Positions 51,655 through 62,973 are shown, counted from the first letter of the stretch. The stretch is 64,000 nucleotides of DNA from Pseudomonas sp. GD03858 (GCF_029840925.1 NZ_JAOCDM010000015.1:1-64000); one strand, 5' to 3'. Notes: generated from the letters alone by a model not told the origin. A program made the numbers and translations.

Positions 51655-53709
51655 TCACCCCAGCAGCGAGATATCGGCCACGCCCAGGAACAGTCCGCGC
51701 AGGCGGCTGAGCAGGGCATAACGGTTGGCGCGCACCTTGGCGTCCTCGGCGTTGACCATCACCGCCTCGAAGAAGGCGTCGACCGGGTCACGCAGGGCGG
51801 CCAGGCGAGCCAGGGCCTCGCTGTACTGACGCGCGGCGGCCATCGGTTGCACGGCCTGGTCGGCCTGCTGGATGGCCGAGTACAGGGAGAACTCGTTGGC
51901 GTTGTCGAAGTACTTCGGCTCGACCTGCTCGGCGATGGCGCCTTCGGCCTTGCCCAGCAGGTTCGACACGCGCTTGTTCGCCGCGGCCAGGGCTTCGGCT
52001 TCGGGCAGCTTGCGGAAGGCCTGCACGGCCTGAACGCGCTGGTCGAAGTCCAGCGCCGAGCCCGGCTTCAGGGCACGCACCGACAGGTAGGTGGAGACGT
52101 CGATGCCTTCGTCCTCGTAGCGTGCGCGCAGACGGTCGAAGACGAACTCCAACACCTGCTCGGACAGGCCGGCGGCCTTGACCTTGGCACCGAACTGCTT
52201 GACCGCGAACTCGACCGCGACGGCCAGGTCCAGGTCCAGCTGCTTCTCGATCAGGATGCGCAGCACGCCCAGGGCGGCACGACGCAGGGCGTACGGGTCC
52301 TTGCTGCCGGTGGGCAGCATGCCGATGCCGAAGATGCCGACCAGGGTGTCGAGCTTGTCGGCGATGGCCACGGCGGCACCGGTGAGGGTCTGCGGCAGCT
52401 CGGCGCCAGCGCCGCGCGGCATGTACTGCTCGTTCAGCGCCAGGGCGACGTCTTCCGGCTCGCCGTCGTTGAGCGCGTAGTAGTAGCCGGCGATGCCCTG
52501 CATTTCAGGGAATTCGCCGACCATTTCCGAGGCCAGGTCGCACTTGGACAGCAGGCCGGCACGGCCGGCGTTGGCGGCGCTGCCGCCGATGTACGGAGCA
52601 ATGAAGGCGGCGAGCTTGGAAACGCGCTCGGCCTTGTCGAACACGGTGCCCAGCTGAGCCTGGAACACCACGTTCTTCAGGCGCTCGTTGAAGCTTTCCA
52701 GCGGCTGCTTCTTGTCCTGCTTGAAGAAGAACTCGGCGTCGGTCAGGCGCGGGCGCACGACCTTCTCGTTGCCTTCGACGATCTGCTTCGGATCGCGGCT
52801 CTCGACGTTGGCCACGGTGATGAAGCGCGGCAGCAGCTTGCCTTCGCTGTCCAGCAGGCAGAAGTACTTCTGGTTGTCCTGCATGGTGGTGATCAGGGCT
52901 TCCTGCGGCACCTCGAGGAAACGCTCCTCGAACGAGCACACCAGCGGCACCGGCCACTCGACCAGGGCGGTCACTTCGTCCAGCAGCGCCGGCGGCACGA
53001 TGGCCGTGCCTTCCTGCTGCATGGCCAGCTCCGCGGTGCGCTTGCTGATCAGCTCGCGACGCTCGGCGAAGTCGGCCAGCACGTGGGCCTTGCGCAGGTC
53101 CTCGACGTAGTTGGCCGGGGTGGTGATGAGCACGTTTTCCGGGTGGTGGAAGCGGTGGCCACGGGATTCACGGCCGGCCTTCTGGGCCAGGATGGTGCAG
53201 TCGACCACCTGGTCGCCCAGCAGCATCACCAGCCACTGGGTCGGGCGCACGAACTCTTCACGGCTGGCGCCCCAGTGCATGCGCTTGGGGATCGGCAGGT
53301 CGTTGAGCGAATCCTCGACGATGGTCGGCAGCAGGCTGGCGGTGGCCTTGCCCGGAATGTGCTGGGAGAAGCGCAGCTTGGGGCCGCTCTGGTCGATGTC
53401 CGACAGCTCCACGCCGCACTTCTTGGCGAAGCCCAGGGCGGCCTGGGTCGGCTGGCCTTCGGCGTTGAACGCGGCCTGCACGGGCGGGCCGTCGATGTTG
53501 ATGCTGCGGTCCGGCTGCTGCACGTCCAGCTGGCGGATCAGCACGGCCAGGCGGCGCGGCGCGGCGTAGACCTGCTTGCCGGTGTAGTTCAGGCCGGCGG
53601 CCTGCAGGCCTTTCTCGATGCCAGCGAGGAAGGCGTCGCCCAGGGTGGCGAGGGCCTTCGGTGGCAGCTCTTCGGTGCCCAGTTCAACCAGGAAATCTTG
53701 AGCACTCAT
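51655..53709 (-). CDS. glyS: Glycyl-tRNA synthetase beta subunit
   Basis: The 684-aa beta subunit of the alpha2beta2 glycyl-tRNA synthetase starts [27 protein letters not shown]. It contains an HD-like core and a C-terminal anticodon-binding region. It overlaps the end of glyQ by 4 nt, so the subunits are coupled. gmhB follows 4 nt later. Confidence 0.97.
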   Translation of the reverse strand: MSAQDFLVELGTEELPPKALATLGDAFLAGIEKGLQAAGLNYTGKQVYAAPRRLAVLIRQLDVQQPDRSINIDGPPVQAAFNAEGQPTQAALGFAKKCGVELSDIDQSGPKLRFSQHIPGKATASLLPTIVEDSLNDLPIPKRMHWGASREEFVRPTQWLVMLLGDQVVDCTILAQKAGRESRGHRFHHPENVLITTPANYVEDLRKAHVLADFAERRELISKRTAELAMQQEGTAIVPPALLDEVTALVEWPVPLVCSFEERFLEVPQEALITTMQDNQKYFCLLDSEGKLLPRFITVANVESRDPKQIVEGNEKVVRPRLTDAEFFFKQDKKQPLESFNERLKNVVFQAQLGTVFDKAERVSKLAAFIAPYIGGSAANAGRAGLLSKCDLASEMVGEFPEMQGIAGYYYALNDGEPEDVALALNEQYMPRGAGAELPQTLTGAAVAIADKLDTLVGIFGIGMLPTGSKDPYALRRAALGVLRILIEKQLDLDLAVAVEFAVKQFGAKVKAAGLSEQVLEFVFDRLRARYEDEGIDVSTYLSVRALKPGSALDFDQRVQAVQAFRKLPEAEALAAANKRVSNLLGKAEGAIAEQVEPKYFDNANEFSLYSAIQQADQAVQPMAAARQYSEALARLAALRDPVDAFFEAVMVNAEDAKVRANRYALLSRLRGLFLGVADISLLG

Positions 53710-54653
53710 TGTGCAGCCTCCAGCTTAGCCAACACTTCATCACGCAGTTCAGGAGAGGCCATCGGGAAGCCCAGGCGTGCGCGGGCTTGCAGATAGCTTT
53801 GCGCCACGTCCCGGGCCAGGGTACGCACACGCAGGATGTAGCGCTGGCGCTCGGTCACCGAGATGGCGCGGCGGGCGTCCAGCAGGTTGAAGGTGTGCGA
53901 GGCCTTCAGGACCATTTCGTAGGTCGGCAGCGGCAGGTCCAGCTTGATCAGGCGGTTCGCTTCGCTTTCGTAGAAGTCGAACAGCTCGAACAGCTTCTCG
54001 ACGTTGGCGTGCTCGAAGTTGTAGGTCGACTGCTCCACTTCGTTCTGGTGGAACACGTCGCCGTAGGTGACCTTGCCGAACGGACCGTCGGCCCACACCA
54101 GGTCGTAGACCGAGTCCACGCCCTGCAGGTACATGGCCAGGCGCTCCAGGCCGTAGGTGATTTCACCGGTGACCGGGTAGCACTCGATGCCGCCGACTTG
54201 CTGGAAGTAGGTGAACTGGGTCACTTCCATGCCGTTCAGCCAGATTTCCCAACCCAGGCCCCAGGCGCCGAGGGTCGGCGATTCCCAGTTGTCTTCGACG
54301 AAGCGGATGTCGTGAACCAGCGGGTCCAGGCCGATGGCTTTCAGCGAGCCGAGATACAGCTCCTGGAAGTTGGCCGGGTTCGGCTTGAGCACCACCTGGA
54401 ACTGGTAGTAGTGCTGCAGGCGGTTGGGGTTTTCGCCATACCGCCCGTCGGCAGGGCGACGGCTGGGCTGCACGTAGGCGGCGTTCCAGGTCTCCGGGCC
54501 GACGGCGCGCAGGAAGGTAGCGGTGTGGAAAGTGCCGGCGCCTACTTCCATATCGTAGGGCTGAAGCACCACACAACCTTGCTCGGCCCAGTAGTTCTGC
54601 AGGGCGAGGATCAGGTCTTGGAAGGTACGCACGGCTGGCGTAGGCTGGCTCAC
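53706..54653 (-). CDS. glyQ: Glycyl-tRNA synthetase alpha subunit
   Basis: The 315-aa catalytic subunit shows class II motifs ([38 protein letters not shown] and the downstream [18 protein letters not shown]). The start is the GTG at 54653 ([14 protein letters not shown]), with AGGTG 7 nt upstream and giving the family length of 315. A GTG three codons earlier overlaps that ribosome-binding site and is less likely. Confidence 0.96.
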   Translation of the reverse strand: MSQPTPAVRTFQDLILALQNYWAEQGCVVLQPYDMEVGAGTFHTATFLRAVGPETWNAAYVQPSRRPADGRYGENPNRLQHYYQFQVVLKPNPANFQELYLGSLKAIGLDPLVHDIRFVEDNWESPTLGAWGLGWEIWLNGMEVTQFTYFQQVGGIECYPVTGEITYGLERLAMYLQGVDSVYDLVWADGPFGKVTYGDVFHQNEVEQSTYNFEHANVEKLFELFDFYESEANRLIKLDLPLPTYEMVLKASHTFNLLDARRAISVTERQRYILRVRTLARDVAQSYLQARARLGFPMASPELRDEVLAKLEAAQ

Positions 54654-54737
54654 GAAATTCACCTGTATCTGGGGATGCGGATGTAAAGAGCGGGAGTATA
54701 ACCCGATTCGCCTCGCCCTCTACGTTATTGGAGCCTT

Positions 54738-55289
54738 ATGCCACGCTGCTTTTGGTGTTCCGACGATCCGTTGTACCAGGCCTATCACGACCATGAGTGG
54801 GGAACGCCGCAGCGCGATCCGGCGTTGCTCTTCGAGATGCTTTTGCTCGAAGGGTTCCAGGCGGGGCTGTCGTGGATCACGGTATTGAAGAAACGCGAGC
54901 GCTATCGCCAGGTGCTGGACGGTTTCGATCCGGTGAAACTGGCACGCCTGAGCGACGAGCGCATCGAGGAGCTGATGCTGGACCCTGGCATCATCCGCAA
55001 CCGCCTCAAGCTCAAGGCCGTGCGCCGCAATGCCCTGGCCTGGCTGGCTGTGGATAACCCCGCCGAGTGGCTGTGGTCGTTCGTCGGCGGTGAGCCGAAG
55101 ATCAACCATTTCCAGGGGCGCGGCGACGTGCCGGCGGTCACCGACGAGGCCAAGGCCATGAGCAAGGCCCTGCAGAAGGCCGGTTTCACCTTTGTCGGGC
55201 CGACCATCTGTTACGCCTTCATGCAGGCCACCGGCATGGTCATGGATCACACCACCGACTGCGATCGCTACGCCGCGCTGGTGCGCTGA
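54738..55289 (+). CDS. tag: DNA-3-methyladenine glycosylase I
   Basis: The 183-aa Tag protein removes 3-methyladenine from DNA. It starts MPRCFWCSDDPLYQAYHDHEWG, with zinc ligands typical of Tag (Cys4 region, and H and C in the C-terminal YCAF-like and DCDRY segments), and has the helix-hairpin-helix family core GFQAGLSWITVLKKRERYR. It is divergent from glyQ. Confidence 0.95.
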   Translation: MPRCFWCSDDPLYQAYHDHEWGTPQRDPALLFEMLLLEGFQAGLSWITVLKKRERYRQVLDGFDPVKLARLSDERIEELMLDPGIIRNRLKLKAVRRNALAWLAVDNPAEWLWSFVGGEPKINHFQGRGDVPAVTDEAKAMSKALQKAGFTFVGPTICYAFMQATGMVMDHTTDCDRYAALVR

Positions 55290-55330
55290 CGGGGTACAAT
55301 GCGCGCCTTGCTGAAATAAGGAATTGGCCT

Positions 55331-56218
55331 GTGGAAAAGTTCAAGGGCGCCCTGATGGTCGGGGTGCTGCGCCTGTTTGCCAAGCTGCCCTGGGGCGCTG
55401 TGCAGCGTGTCGGCGCCGGTATCGGCTGGCTGATGTGGAAAATCCCCAATGGCTCGCGCAATGTCGTGCGCATCAACCTGGCCAAGTGTTTCCCGGAGAT
55501 GGACCCGGTCGAGCGCGAGCAGCTGGTTGGCCGCGCATTGAAGGACATCGGCAAGTCGTTCGTCGAGAGCGCCTGTGCCTGGATCTGGCCGCCGCAGCGC
55601 TCGCTCGATCTGGTCAAGGAAGTGCATGGCCTGGAAGTGCTGGAGCAGGCCCTGGCCTCGGGCAAGGGCGTGGTCGGCATCACCAGCCACCTGGGCAACT
55701 GGGAAGTGCTCAACCACTTCTATTGCAACCAGTGCAAACCGATCATCTTCTACCGCCCGCCCAAGCTGAAGGCGGTGGATGACCTGCTGCGCGAGCAGCG
55801 CGTGCAGATGGGCAACCGCGTGGCGCCTTCGACCAAGGAAGGCATTCTCAGCGTGATCAAGGAAGTGCGTCGGGGTGGTCAGGTGGGGATTCCGGCCGAT
55901 CCGGAGCCAGCGGAGTCGGCGGGCGTGTTCGTGCCGTTCCTCGGGACCCAGGCGCTGACCAGCAAGTTCGTGCCGAACATGCTGGCCGGCGGCAAGGCGG
56001 TCGGGGTGTTCCTGCATGCCCTGCGGCTGCCGGATGGCTCGGGCTTCAAGGTGTTCCTGGAGGCGGCGCCGGAAGCGATGTACAGCACCGATGTAACTGA
56101 ATCGGCGGCGGCCATGAGCAAGGTGGTCGAGCGTTATGTGCGCGAGTACCCGAGCCAGTACATGTGGAGCATGAAGCGCTTCAAGAAGCGTCCGGCGGGC
56201 GAAGCGCGCTGGTATTGA
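55331..56218 (+). CDS. lpxL: Lipid A late acyltransferase (LpxL/HtrB family)
   Basis: The 295-aa inner-membrane acyltransferase adds a secondary laurate-type chain to lipid A. The catalytic motif is SHLGNWEVL (HX4E), with later family motifs IFYRPPKLKAVDDLLREQR and PADPEPAESAGVFVPFLG. The start is GTG at 55331 with AAGGA upstream. It is 41 nt after tag. A REP pair follows its stop. Confidence 0.9.
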   Translation: MEKFKGALMVGVLRLFAKLPWGAVQRVGAGIGWLMWKIPNGSRNVVRINLAKCFPEMDPVEREQLVGRALKDIGKSFVESACAWIWPPQRSLDLVKEVHGLEVLEQALASGKGVVGITSHLGNWEVLNHFYCNQCKPIIFYRPPKLKAVDDLLREQRVQMGNRVAPSTKEGILSVIKEVRRGGQVGIPADPEPAESAGVFVPFLGTQALTSKFVPNMLAGGKAVGVFLHALRLPDGSGFKVFLEAAPEAMYSTDVTESAAAMSKVVERYVREYPSQYMWSMKRFKKRPAGEARWY

Positions 56219-56246
56219 GATTGCTGGGGGCGCTTTGCGCCCCTTT

Positions 56247-56308
56247 CGCGACACAAGGCCGCTCCTACAGGTGACCGCAATCCCCTGTAGGAGCGGCCTT
56301 GTGTCGCG
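56247..56308. repeat. REP inverted pair (REPIN), GGCCTTGTGTCGCG family
   Basis: Two 25-bp arms, 56247-56271 and 56284-56308, are perfect reverse complements. They separate the convergent lpxL-like and TPR genes and may also help end both transcripts. Confidence 0.9.
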
Positions 56309-56335
56309 ATGGGCTGCAAAGCAGCCCCGGCGATC

Positions 56336-56644
56336 TCAAGCCTTGTTCAGCTTCTTGAGAAAAACGGTCATCTCTTTCTCGGCCTGCTTGTCGCCATGGG
56401 CCTGCGCCGCGACGATCCCCTCTTCCCAGGCCTTGCGCGCTCCGTCCAGATCCCCGCTCAACTGATACGCCTTCCCCAACAGCTTCCACGCCGCCGAGTA
56501 CTTAGGATCCTGCCTCACACAGGCCGCCAGGTGCACCGCCGCTTCAGCCCCGTTGCCCTCGTCCAGCCAGGCCTTGCCCAGCCCGAACCTCAGCAGCGGG
56601 TTATCCACACCCTTGGCCAGCATCTTCTCCAGCGATTCGCGCAT
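56336..56644 (-). CDS. Small TPR-repeat protein
   Basis: This 102-aa protein consists mostly of tetratricopeptide-like helices (NPLLRFGLGKAWLDEGNGAEAAVHLAACVRQDP, then YSAAWKLLGKAYQLSGDLDGARKAWEEGIVAAQ). No signal peptide is visible, so it is cytoplasmic and probably a protein-interaction module. The ATG at 56644 has GGGAGAG upstream; an ATG seven codons earlier lacks one. It contains a perfect DnaA box (56601-56609). The partner is unknown. Confidence 0.8.
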   Translation of the reverse strand: MRESLEKMLAKGVDNPLLRFGLGKAWLDEGNGAEAAVHLAACVRQDPKYSAAWKLLGKAYQLSGDLDGARKAWEEGIVAAQAHGDKQAEKEMTVFLKKLNKA

Positions 56645-56678
56645 AGGTTTCTCTCCCGAATCCATGATGTTGCGGGCG

Positions 56679-56754
56679 CCTGTGGGAGCGGGTTCACCCG
56701 CGAATGCGTCGGTGAATCGACAATCGTATTCGCGGGTGAACCCGCTCCCACAGG
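56679..56754. repeat. REP inverted pair (REPIN), GCGGGTTCACCCGC family
   Basis: Arms of 27 bp at 56679-56705 and 56728-56754 are perfect reverse complements with the core GTGGGAGCGGGTTCACCCGC. They lie between trkA and the TPR gene. Confidence 0.9.
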
Positions 56755-56768
56755 GTTGGCTTTCTCTT

Positions 56769-58142
56769 CTAGAAGAAACTCAGGCCCACGTGGAACAGCT
56801 TCTCCACGTCCCGAATATGCTTTTTATCCACAACGAACAGGATCACATGGTCGCCCGACTCGATCACCGTGTCGTCGTGGGCGATCAGCACCTCTTCGTC
56901 GCGAATGATCGCGCCGATGGTGGTGCCCGGCGGCAACGAAATGTCCTCGATGGCCTTGCCCACTACCTTGCTCGACTTCGAATCGCCATGGGCCACCGCC
57001 TCGATGGCCTCGGCGGCGCCGCGGCGCAGCGAGTGCACGCTGACGATATCGCCCCGACGCACGTGGGCCAGCAGGGTGCCGATGGTGGCCAGCTGCGGGC
57101 TAATGGCGATATCGATATCACCGCCTTGCACCAGGTCGACGTAGGCCGGGTTGTTGATGATGGTCATCACCTTGCGCGCGCCCAGGCGCTTGGCCAGCAG
57201 CGACGACATGATGTTGGCCTCGTCGTCGTTGGTCAGGGCCAGGAAGATATCGGCGTCAGCGATGTTCTCCTCGAGCATCAGGTCCTTGTCCGAGGCGCTG
57301 CCCTGCAGTACCACGGTGCTTTCCAGGGTGTCGGAGAGCTGGCGGCAACGGGCCGGGTTCATTTCGATGATCTTCACCTGGTAGCGGCTCTCGATGGCCT
57401 CGGCCAGACGTTCGCCGATCTGCCCGCCGCCGGCGATGACCACGCGCTTGTTGGTCTCGTCGATGCGCCGCAGCTCGCCCATCACCGCGCGGATGTCCTT
57501 CTTCGCGGCGATGAAGAACACCTCGTCGTCGGCCTCGATCACCGTGTCGCCCTGGGGCGTGATCGGCCGGTCGCGACGGAAGATCGCCGCCACGCGGGTA
57601 TCGACGTTGGGCATGTGCGCGCGGATCTGGCGCAGTTGCTGGCCCACCAACGGGCCGCCGTAGTAGGCCCGGACCGCCACCAGCTGGGCCTTGCCCTCGG
57701 CGAAGTCGATCACCTGCAGCGAGCCCGGATGTTCGATCAGGCGCTTGATGTAGTTGGTCACCACCTGCTCGGGGCTGATCAGCACATCCACCGGGATATG
57801 GTCGTTGTCGAACAGCTCTTCGCGGGTGAGGTAGGCCGACTCGCGCACCCGGGCGATCTTGGTCGGGGTATGGAACAGCGAATAGGCCACCTGGCAGGCG
57901 ACCATGTTGGTTTCGTCGCTGTTGGTCACCGCCACCAGCATGTCGGCGTCATCGGCGCCGGCCTGGCGCAGCACCGTCGGCAGCGAGGCGCGGCCCTGCA
58001 CGGTGCGGATGTCCAGACGGTCGCCGAGATCGCGCAGGCGCTCGCTGTCGGTGTCGACCACGGTGATGTCGTTGGCTTCGCTGGCCAGGTGCTCTGCCAG
58101 CGTACCGCCTACCTGGCCTGCGCCGAGGATGATGATCTTCAT
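56769..58142 (-). CDS. trkA: Trk potassium uptake regulatory protein TrkA
   Basis: The 457-aa peripheral NAD-binding protein gates the Trk potassium channel. Two RCK units are visible, with Rossmann motifs [19 protein letters not shown] at the N-terminus and [18 protein letters not shown] near residue 230. It follows rsmB by 25 nt, in the same order as other pseudomonads. A perfect DnaA box lies near its 3' end (56824-56832). Confidence 0.96.
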   Translation of the reverse strand: MKIIILGAGQVGGTLAEHLASEANDITVVDTDSERLRDLGDRLDIRTVQGRASLPTVLRQAGADDADMLVAVTNSDETNMVACQVAYSLFHTPTKIARVRESAYLTREELFDNDHIPVDVLISPEQVVTNYIKRLIEHPGSLQVIDFAEGKAQLVAVRAYYGGPLVGQQLRQIRAHMPNVDTRVAAIFRRDRPITPQGDTVIEADDEVFFIAAKKDIRAVMGELRRIDETNKRVVIAGGGQIGERLAEAIESRYQVKIIEMNPARCRQLSDTLESTVVLQGSASDKDLMLEENIADADIFLALTNDDEANIMSSLLAKRLGARKVMTIINNPAYVDLVQGGDIDIAISPQLATIGTLLAHVRRGDIVSVHSLRRGAAEAIEAVAHGDSKSSKVVGKAIEDISLPPGTTIGAIIRDEEVLIAHDDTVIESGDHVILFVVDKKHIRDVEKLFHVGLSFF

Positions 58143-58167
58143 CCGCTACTCCCTACCCTTTTTGTTC

Positions 58168-59478
58168 TTACCCGCGCGAGGCGGCGATCTTGATCAGTTT
58201 GGCGTAATAGAACCCATCGTGACCGCCTTCCTGGGCCAACAGCTGGCGGCCATGGGGCTGGCGCAGGCCAGCCTCGGTGGCCAGGTCCAGTTCGCGGGCG
58301 CCGGGGGTGCGGGCGAGGAAGGCGTCGATCACTTCGGTGTTCTCGGTCGGCAGGCTCGAGCAGGTGGCGTAGAGCAGCATGCCGCCAACTTCCAGGGTCG
58401 GCCACAGGGCATCGAGCAGCTCGCCTTGCAGCGCGGCCAGGGCCGGGATGTCCTCGGCCTGGCGGGTCAGTTTGATGTCCGGATGGCGGCGGATCACGCC
58501 GGTGGCCGAGCACGGCGCGTCGAGCAGGATGCGCTGGAATGGCTTGCCGTCCCACCAACTGGCGGTGTCACGGGCGTCGCAGGCGATCAGCTCGGCGTCG
58601 AGCTTGAGGCGGTCGAGGTTCTCGCGCACGCGGGCCAGGCGCTTGGCTTCCAGGTCGATGGCGACCATGTGGGCCAGGCCAGGCTCTGCTTCCAGCAGGT
58701 GGCAGGTCTTGCCGCCCGGGGCGCAGCAGGCGTCGAGCACGCGCTGGCCGGGGGCCAGTTCGAGCAGGTCGGCGGACAGCTGCGCGGCTTCGTCCTGCAC
58801 GCTCACCCCGCCGTCGGCGAAGCCCGGCAGACCGCGCACGTCGCAGGCCTCGGCCAGGACGATGCCATCACGGCTGTACTGGCAGGCGCTGGCCTGGATG
58901 CCGGCCTCGGCCAGCAGCGCCAGGTAGGCCGCGCGGCTGTGGTGGCGGCGGTTGACCCGCAGGATCATCGGCGGGTGGGCGTTGTTGGCGGCGCAGATGG
59001 CTTCCCACTGCTCCGGCCAGAAGGCTTTCAGCGACTTCTGCAGCCAGCGCGGGTGGGCGGTGCGCACCACCGGGTCGCGTTCCATGCCGGCGAGCAGTTC
59101 CTCGCCTTCACGCTGGGCGCGGCGCAGCACGGCATTGAGCAGGCCCTTGGCCCACGGCTTCTTGAGCTTGTCGGCGCAACCCACGGTCTCGCCGATGGCG
59201 GCGTGGGCCGGGATGCGCGTGTAGAACAGCTGGTACAGGCCGACCAGCAGCAGCGCCTGCACATCGGCGTCGGCGGCCTTGAACGGCTTCTGCAGCAGTT
59301 GCGCGGCCAGCAGGTCCAGGCGCGGTTGCCAGCGGGCGGTACCGAAGGCCAGGTCCTGGGTCAGGCCGCGGTCGCGCTCCTCGACCTTGTCCAGTTGCGC
59401 CGGCAGCGAGCTGTTCAGCGAGGCCTTGCCGCTGAGCACGGCGGCAAGGGCACGGGCGGCGGCCAGGCGTGGGTTCAT
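58168..59478 (-). CDS. rsmB: 16S rRNA (cytosine-C5)-methyltransferase RsmB
   Basis: The 436-aa enzyme methylates a cytosine of 16S rRNA. An N-terminal NusB-like domain ([25 protein letters not shown]) precedes the SAM domain with [32 protein letters not shown] and the second cysteine motif [11 protein letters not shown]. The ATG at 59478 overlaps the fmt stop (ATGA). The 81 extra in-frame codons upstream overlap fmt and are not used. Confidence 0.95.
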   Translation of the reverse strand: MNPRLAAARALAAVLSGKASLNSSLPAQLDKVEERDRGLTQDLAFGTARWQPRLDLLAAQLLQKPFKAADADVQALLLVGLYQLFYTRIPAHAAIGETVGCADKLKKPWAKGLLNAVLRRAQREGEELLAGMERDPVVRTAHPRWLQKSLKAFWPEQWEAICAANNAHPPMILRVNRRHHSRAAYLALLAEAGIQASACQYSRDGIVLAEACDVRGLPGFADGGVSVQDEAAQLSADLLELAPGQRVLDACCAPGGKTCHLLEAEPGLAHMVAIDLEAKRLARVRENLDRLKLDAELIACDARDTASWWDGKPFQRILLDAPCSATGVIRRHPDIKLTRQAEDIPALAALQGELLDALWPTLEVGGMLLYATCSSLPTENTEVIDAFLARTPGARELDLATEAGLRQPHGRQLLAQEGGHDGFYYAKLIKIAASRG

Positions 59479-60407
59479 TGGCCGAGCACCTTGCCACTGG
59501 CGAACTTCTCGCGGCGGCTGTTGAACAGGTCGCTGAAGGCCAGGGCCTTGCCGCCGGGCAGTTGCAGGCGGGTCAGGCTCAGGGCTTGATCTCCACAGGC
59601 GACGACCAGGCCGTCCTTGCTGGCGGAGAGGATTTCGCCGGGGGCGCCCTTGCCTGTGGACAAGTTGGCGGCCAGCACCTTCACGCTTTCTCCGTCGAGG
59701 GTGCTGTGGCACACCGGCCACGGGTTGAAGGCACGGATCAGGCGTTCCAGCTCGATGGCCGGGCGGCTCCAGTCGATGCGGGCTTCGTCCTTGTTCAGCT
59801 TGTGGGCATAAGTGGCCAGGGCATCGTCCTGCACTTCACCTTGCAGCGAACCGTCTGCCAAGCCGGCGATTGCCTGGACTACAGCAGGCGGGCCCATTTC
59901 GGCGAGGCGGTCATGCAGGGTGCCACCGGTGTCCTCGGCGCTGATCGGGGTGACCACCTTGAGCAGCATCGGGCCGGTATCCAGGCCCGCTTCCATGCGC
60001 ATCACGGTCACGCCGCTCTCGGCGTCGCCGGCTTCCACGGCGCGCTGGATCGGCGCCGCACCGCGCCAGCGCGGCAGCAGCGAGGCGTGGCTGTTGATGC
60101 AGCCCAAACGCGGAATATCCAGCACCACTTGCGGCAGGATCAGGCCGTAGGCGACCACCACCATCAGGTCCGGCTTAAGCGCGGCGAGCTCGGCTTGCGC
60201 CTCGGCGTTGCGCAGGGTCTGCGGCTGGTACACCGGAATGTCATGGGCCACTGCCAGTGCCTTTACTGCGCTCGGCATGAGCTTCTGGCCACGGCCGGCC
60301 GGGCGGTCGGGCTGGGTGTAGACGGCCACGATCTCGTACGGGCTGTCGAGCAGGGCCTTGAGGTGTTCGGCGGCAAACTCTGGAGTGCCTGCGAAGACGA
60401 TGCGCAT
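59475..60407 (-). CDS. fmt: Methionyl-tRNA formyltransferase
   Basis: The 310-aa enzyme formylates initiator Met-tRNA. It starts [20 protein letters not shown] and has the folate-site signature [20 protein letters not shown]. It follows def, as is usual, after a 62-nt gap that contains a terminator-like hairpin, and overlaps rsmB. Confidence 0.97.
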   Translation of the reverse strand: MRIVFAGTPEFAAEHLKALLDSPYEIVAVYTQPDRPAGRGQKLMPSAVKALAVAHDIPVYQPQTLRNAEAQAELAALKPDLMVVVAYGLILPQVVLDIPRLGCINSHASLLPRWRGAAPIQRAVEAGDAESGVTVMRMEAGLDTGPMLLKVVTPISAEDTGGTLHDRLAEMGPPAVVQAIAGLADGSLQGEVQDDALATYAHKLNKDEARIDWSRPAIELERLIRAFNPWPVCHSTLDGESVKVLAANLSTGKGAPGEILSASKDGLVVACGDQALSLTRLQLPGGKALAFSDLFNSRREKFASGKVLGQ

Positions 60408-60430
60408 GGAGTTCTCGCTTCTTCAAAAAG

Positions 60431-60455
60431 AAAAAGGCTTGCCGGAGCAAGCCTT
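60431..60455 (-). terminator. Terminator-like hairpin between def and fmt
   Basis: The stem AAGGCTTGC (60434-60442) pairs with GCAAGCCTT (60447-60455) around a 4-nt loop, followed on the minus strand by TTTCTTTTTG. It lies 14 nt past def. It may end most def transcripts or attenuate reading into fmt. Confidence 0.75.
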
Positions 60456-60469
60456 CTGGAAGGTGGGGA

Positions 60470-60976
60470 TCAGGCTTGCTGGCGGTGCTGCTTTTCCAGC
60501 TTCTTCTTGATCCGGTCGCGTTTGAGCTGGGACAGGTAGTCGACGAACAGCTTGCCGTTGAGGTGATCGAACTCGTGCTGCACGCACACGGCCAGCAGGC
60601 CTTCGCATTCCAGTTCGTAGGGCTTGCCGTCGCGGTCCTGGGCCTTGACCCGCACGCGCAGCGGGCGATCGACGTTCTCGTAGAAGCCGGGCACCGACAG
60701 GCAGCCTTCCTGGTACTGGCCCATGTCGTGGGTCAGCTCTTCGACCGAGGGGTTGATGAAGACGCGCGGTTCGCTGCGGTCTTCGCTCAGGTCCATTACC
60801 ACGACCTGCTTGTGCACGTTGACTTGGGTGGCGGCCAGGCCGATGCCGGGCGCCTCGTACATGGTCTCGAACATGTCGTCGATCAGCTGGCTCAAGGCGT
60901 CGTCGAACTCCGTCACCGGTTTGGCGATGGTGCGCAGGCGCGGATCGGGGAATTCGAGAATGTTCAAAATGGCCAT
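60470..60976 (-). CDS. def: Peptide deformylase
   Basis: The 168-aa metalloenzyme removes the formyl group from new proteins. The three family motifs are [18 protein letters not shown] and QHEFDHLNG; the cysteine and two histidines bind the metal. The ATG at 60976 ([15 protein letters not shown]) is the family start; the longer frame upstream adds 15 unrelated residues. It is divergent from dprA. Confidence 0.97.
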   Translation of the reverse strand: MAILNILEFPDPRLRTIAKPVTEFDDALSQLIDDMFETMYEAPGIGLAATQVNVHKQVVVMDLSEDRSEPRVFINPSVEELTHDMGQYQEGCLSVPGFYENVDRPLRVRVKAQDRDGKPYELECEGLLAVCVQHEFDHLNGKLFVDYLSQLKRDRIKKKLEKQHRQQA

Positions 60977-61184
60977 GGCGGTCAGGCAGTCACTGTGCGG
61001 TCGGTTGAAAACTGAGCACACATAATAAAGGGAAATGGGGCGTTCGGCACCTGTGAAGCTTGGCTAGGGTCTCTATGGGCTTGATAGCTGCCATTTCATG
61101 GACAGCTTTTCAAAGTGTTACTCACAAAGTTATCCACAGGTTGTGCCACGTATCTGGCCCCCTGTCGATCAAGGACGATCCACC

Positions 61185-62282
61185 ATGAACCCATCCCGTT
61201 CGTCGCCTTGTCCGCCTGCGGAACTGGAGGCGCGGCTGCGTCTTCATAGCCTTCCAGAGATTGGCTTGCGTCGTTTCCATACCCTCATCGAAGCGTTCGG
61301 CAGTGCCTCGTCGGCACTCAGCGCGCCGGCCAGTGCCTGGCAGGCGTTGGGGCTGAAGGCTGCCAGTACAGACGCCCGGCGCAGCCCGCAAGTGCGCGAT
61401 GGTGCATTGGCTGCAATGCGCTGGCTAGAGCATCCGGGCCAGCATTTACTGATGTGGGACGAGCCTGGCTACCCGGCGCTGCTGGCCGAGATAGACGACC
61501 CGCCGCCACTGTTGTTCGTTGCGGGCGACCCCGATTTGCTCGAGCAACCGCAACTGGCGATCGTGGGCAGCAGGCGTGCTTCTCCCCCGGCGCTGGATAC
61601 CGCAGGCGCGTTTTCCCGATGCCTGTCCCAGGCCGGTTTCACCATCACCAGCGGGCTGGCGCTGGGCGTCGACGGTGCCGCTCATCGGGCCGCTTTGAAG
61701 ACCGGCGGACACACCATCGGGGTGCTCGGCACGGGGTTGCAAAAACTTTATCCACAGCGCCACCGTGACCTGGCACGGGCCATGCTCGACAGTGGCAGCG
61801 CGCTGGTTTCCGAGTATCCGCTGGACGCCGGGCCACTGGCCGGCAACTTCCCACGGCGTAACCGGATCATCAGCGGCTTGTCGCTGGGTGTGCTGGTGGT
61901 CGAGGCCAGCCTGGCTAGCGGCTCGTTGATCACCGCACGGCTTGCCGCCGAACAGGGGCGGGAGGTGTACGCGATTCCCGGCTCCATCCACCACCCCGGC
62001 GCGAAGGGCTGTCACCAGTTGATCCGCGATGGCGCCCTGCTGGTGGAAAGCGTGGAGCAGATTCTCGATAGCCTGCGCGGCTGGCAGAACCTGCCGCCTG
62101 CGGTTGTGGACAAGCCTGGACATCCACTGCTCGCCCTGCTCCACGCCGCGCCTCAGACCAGCGAGGGCCTTGCCCATAGCAGCGGCCTGCCGTTGGCCCA
62201 GGTGCTCGCCAGTCTCACCGAGCTGGAGCTCGAAGGCCGGGTGAGCAATGAAGCCGGTCGTTGGTTTGCCCGTGCCGGCTAA
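61185..62282 (+). CDS. dprA: DNA-processing protein DprA
   Basis: The 365-aa protein loads RecA on incoming single-stranded DNA during transformation. The Rossmann-like core holds IVGSRRASPPALDTAG, SGLALGVDGAAHRAAL and the GLSLGVLVVEASLASGSLITARLA segment. A C-terminal winged-helix-like region ends the protein. The ATG at 61185 has AAGGA upstream. A perfect DnaA box lies in its promoter region (61130-61138) and another inside the gene (61748-61756). Confidence 0.93.
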   Translation: MNPSRSSPCPPAELEARLRLHSLPEIGLRRFHTLIEAFGSASSALSAPASAWQALGLKAASTDARRSPQVRDGALAAMRWLEHPGQHLLMWDEPGYPALLAEIDDPPPLLFVAGDPDLLEQPQLAIVGSRRASPPALDTAGAFSRCLSQAGFTITSGLALGVDGAAHRAALKTGGHTIGVLGTGLQKLYPQRHRDLARAMLDSGSALVSEYPLDAGPLAGNFPRRNRIISGLSLGVLVVEASLASGSLITARLAAEQGREVYAIPGSIHHPGAKGCHQLIRDGALLVESVEQILDSLRGWQNLPPAVVDKPGHPLLALLHAAPQTSEGLAHSSGLPLAQVLASLTELELEGRVSNEAGRWFARAG

Positions 62283-62321
62283 GTACACTGCGCACACGGC
62301 GTTTATGCGGAGAGACGGAAA

Positions 62322-62879
62322 ATGGTGAGCAGTTGGCGTGTGCAACAAGCCGCGCGTGAGGTGAAGGCGGGTGCGGTGATCGCCTATCCGACGGAAGCGG
62401 TCTGGGGCCTGGGCTGCGACCCGTGGAACGAGGACGCGGTGTATCGCCTGCTGGCGCTCAAGTCGCGGCCTGTGGATAAAGGACTGATCCTGATCGCCGA
62501 CAATATCCGCCAGTTCGACTTTCTGTTCGAGGATTTCCCCGAGGAGTGGATCGACCGCATGAGCGCCACCTGGCCCGGGCCGAACACCTGGCTGGTGCCG
62601 CACCAGGGCCTGCTGCCCGAGTGGGTAACCGGGCAGCATGACACCGTGGCGCTGCGGGTCAGCGATCATCCACAGGTGCGTGAGTTGTGCGCGCTGGTCG
62701 GGCCGTTGATCTCCACCTCCTGCAACCCGGCCGGGCGGCCGGCGGCCAAGAGCCGGTTGCGGGTGGAGCAGTATTTCCACAACGAGCTGGACATGGTGCT
62801 GGGTGGGGCGTTGGGTGGGCGGAAGAACCCGAGCCTGATTCGCGACCTCGTGACCGGTGAGGTTGTGCGCCCGGGCTGA
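62322..62879 (+). CDS. tsaC: Threonylcarbamoyl-AMP synthase TsaC
   Basis: The 185-aa YrdC-family enzyme makes threonylcarbamoyl-AMP for the t6A modification of ANN-decoding tRNAs. The signature [20 protein letters not shown] and the [13 protein letters not shown] and [13 protein letters not shown] motifs are present. The length indicates the short TsaC form. It is 39 nt after dprA and probably in the same operon. A perfect DnaA box lies at 62472-62480. Confidence 0.94.
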   Translation: MVSSWRVQQAAREVKAGAVIAYPTEAVWGLGCDPWNEDAVYRLLALKSRPVDKGLILIADNIRQFDFLFEDFPEEWIDRMSATWPGPNTWLVPHQGLLPEWVTGQHDTVALRVSDHPQVRELCALVGPLISTSCNPAGRPAAKSRLRVEQYFHNELDMVLGGALGGRKNPSLIRDLVTGEVVRPG

Positions 62880-62905
62880 TACCGCTGGCGAGGGCTTTGC
62901 CCTCG

Positions 62906-62973
62906 TTTCGCGACACAAGGCCGCTCCTACAGGGGTACGCGATCCCTTGTAGGAGCGGCCTTGTGTCGCGAAA
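62906..62973. repeat. REP inverted pair (REPIN), GGCCTTGTGTCGCG family
   Basis: Two 26-bp arms (62906-62931 and 62948-62973) are perfect reverse complements. They follow tsaC directly and occupy the first part of the 434-nt gap before the next gene. Confidence 0.9.

Noticed and set aside
51613..53796. 727-codon open frame on the plus strand opposite glyS
   Set aside because: It mirrors glyS, has biased composition without any recognisable domain, and has no ribosome-binding site. Long antisense frames are common in GC-rich genomes. The same applies to the frames opposite gyrB (38451-40691), mnmG (27714-29627), atpA/atpG (20112-22580), glmS (13772-15538) and the two proteases.
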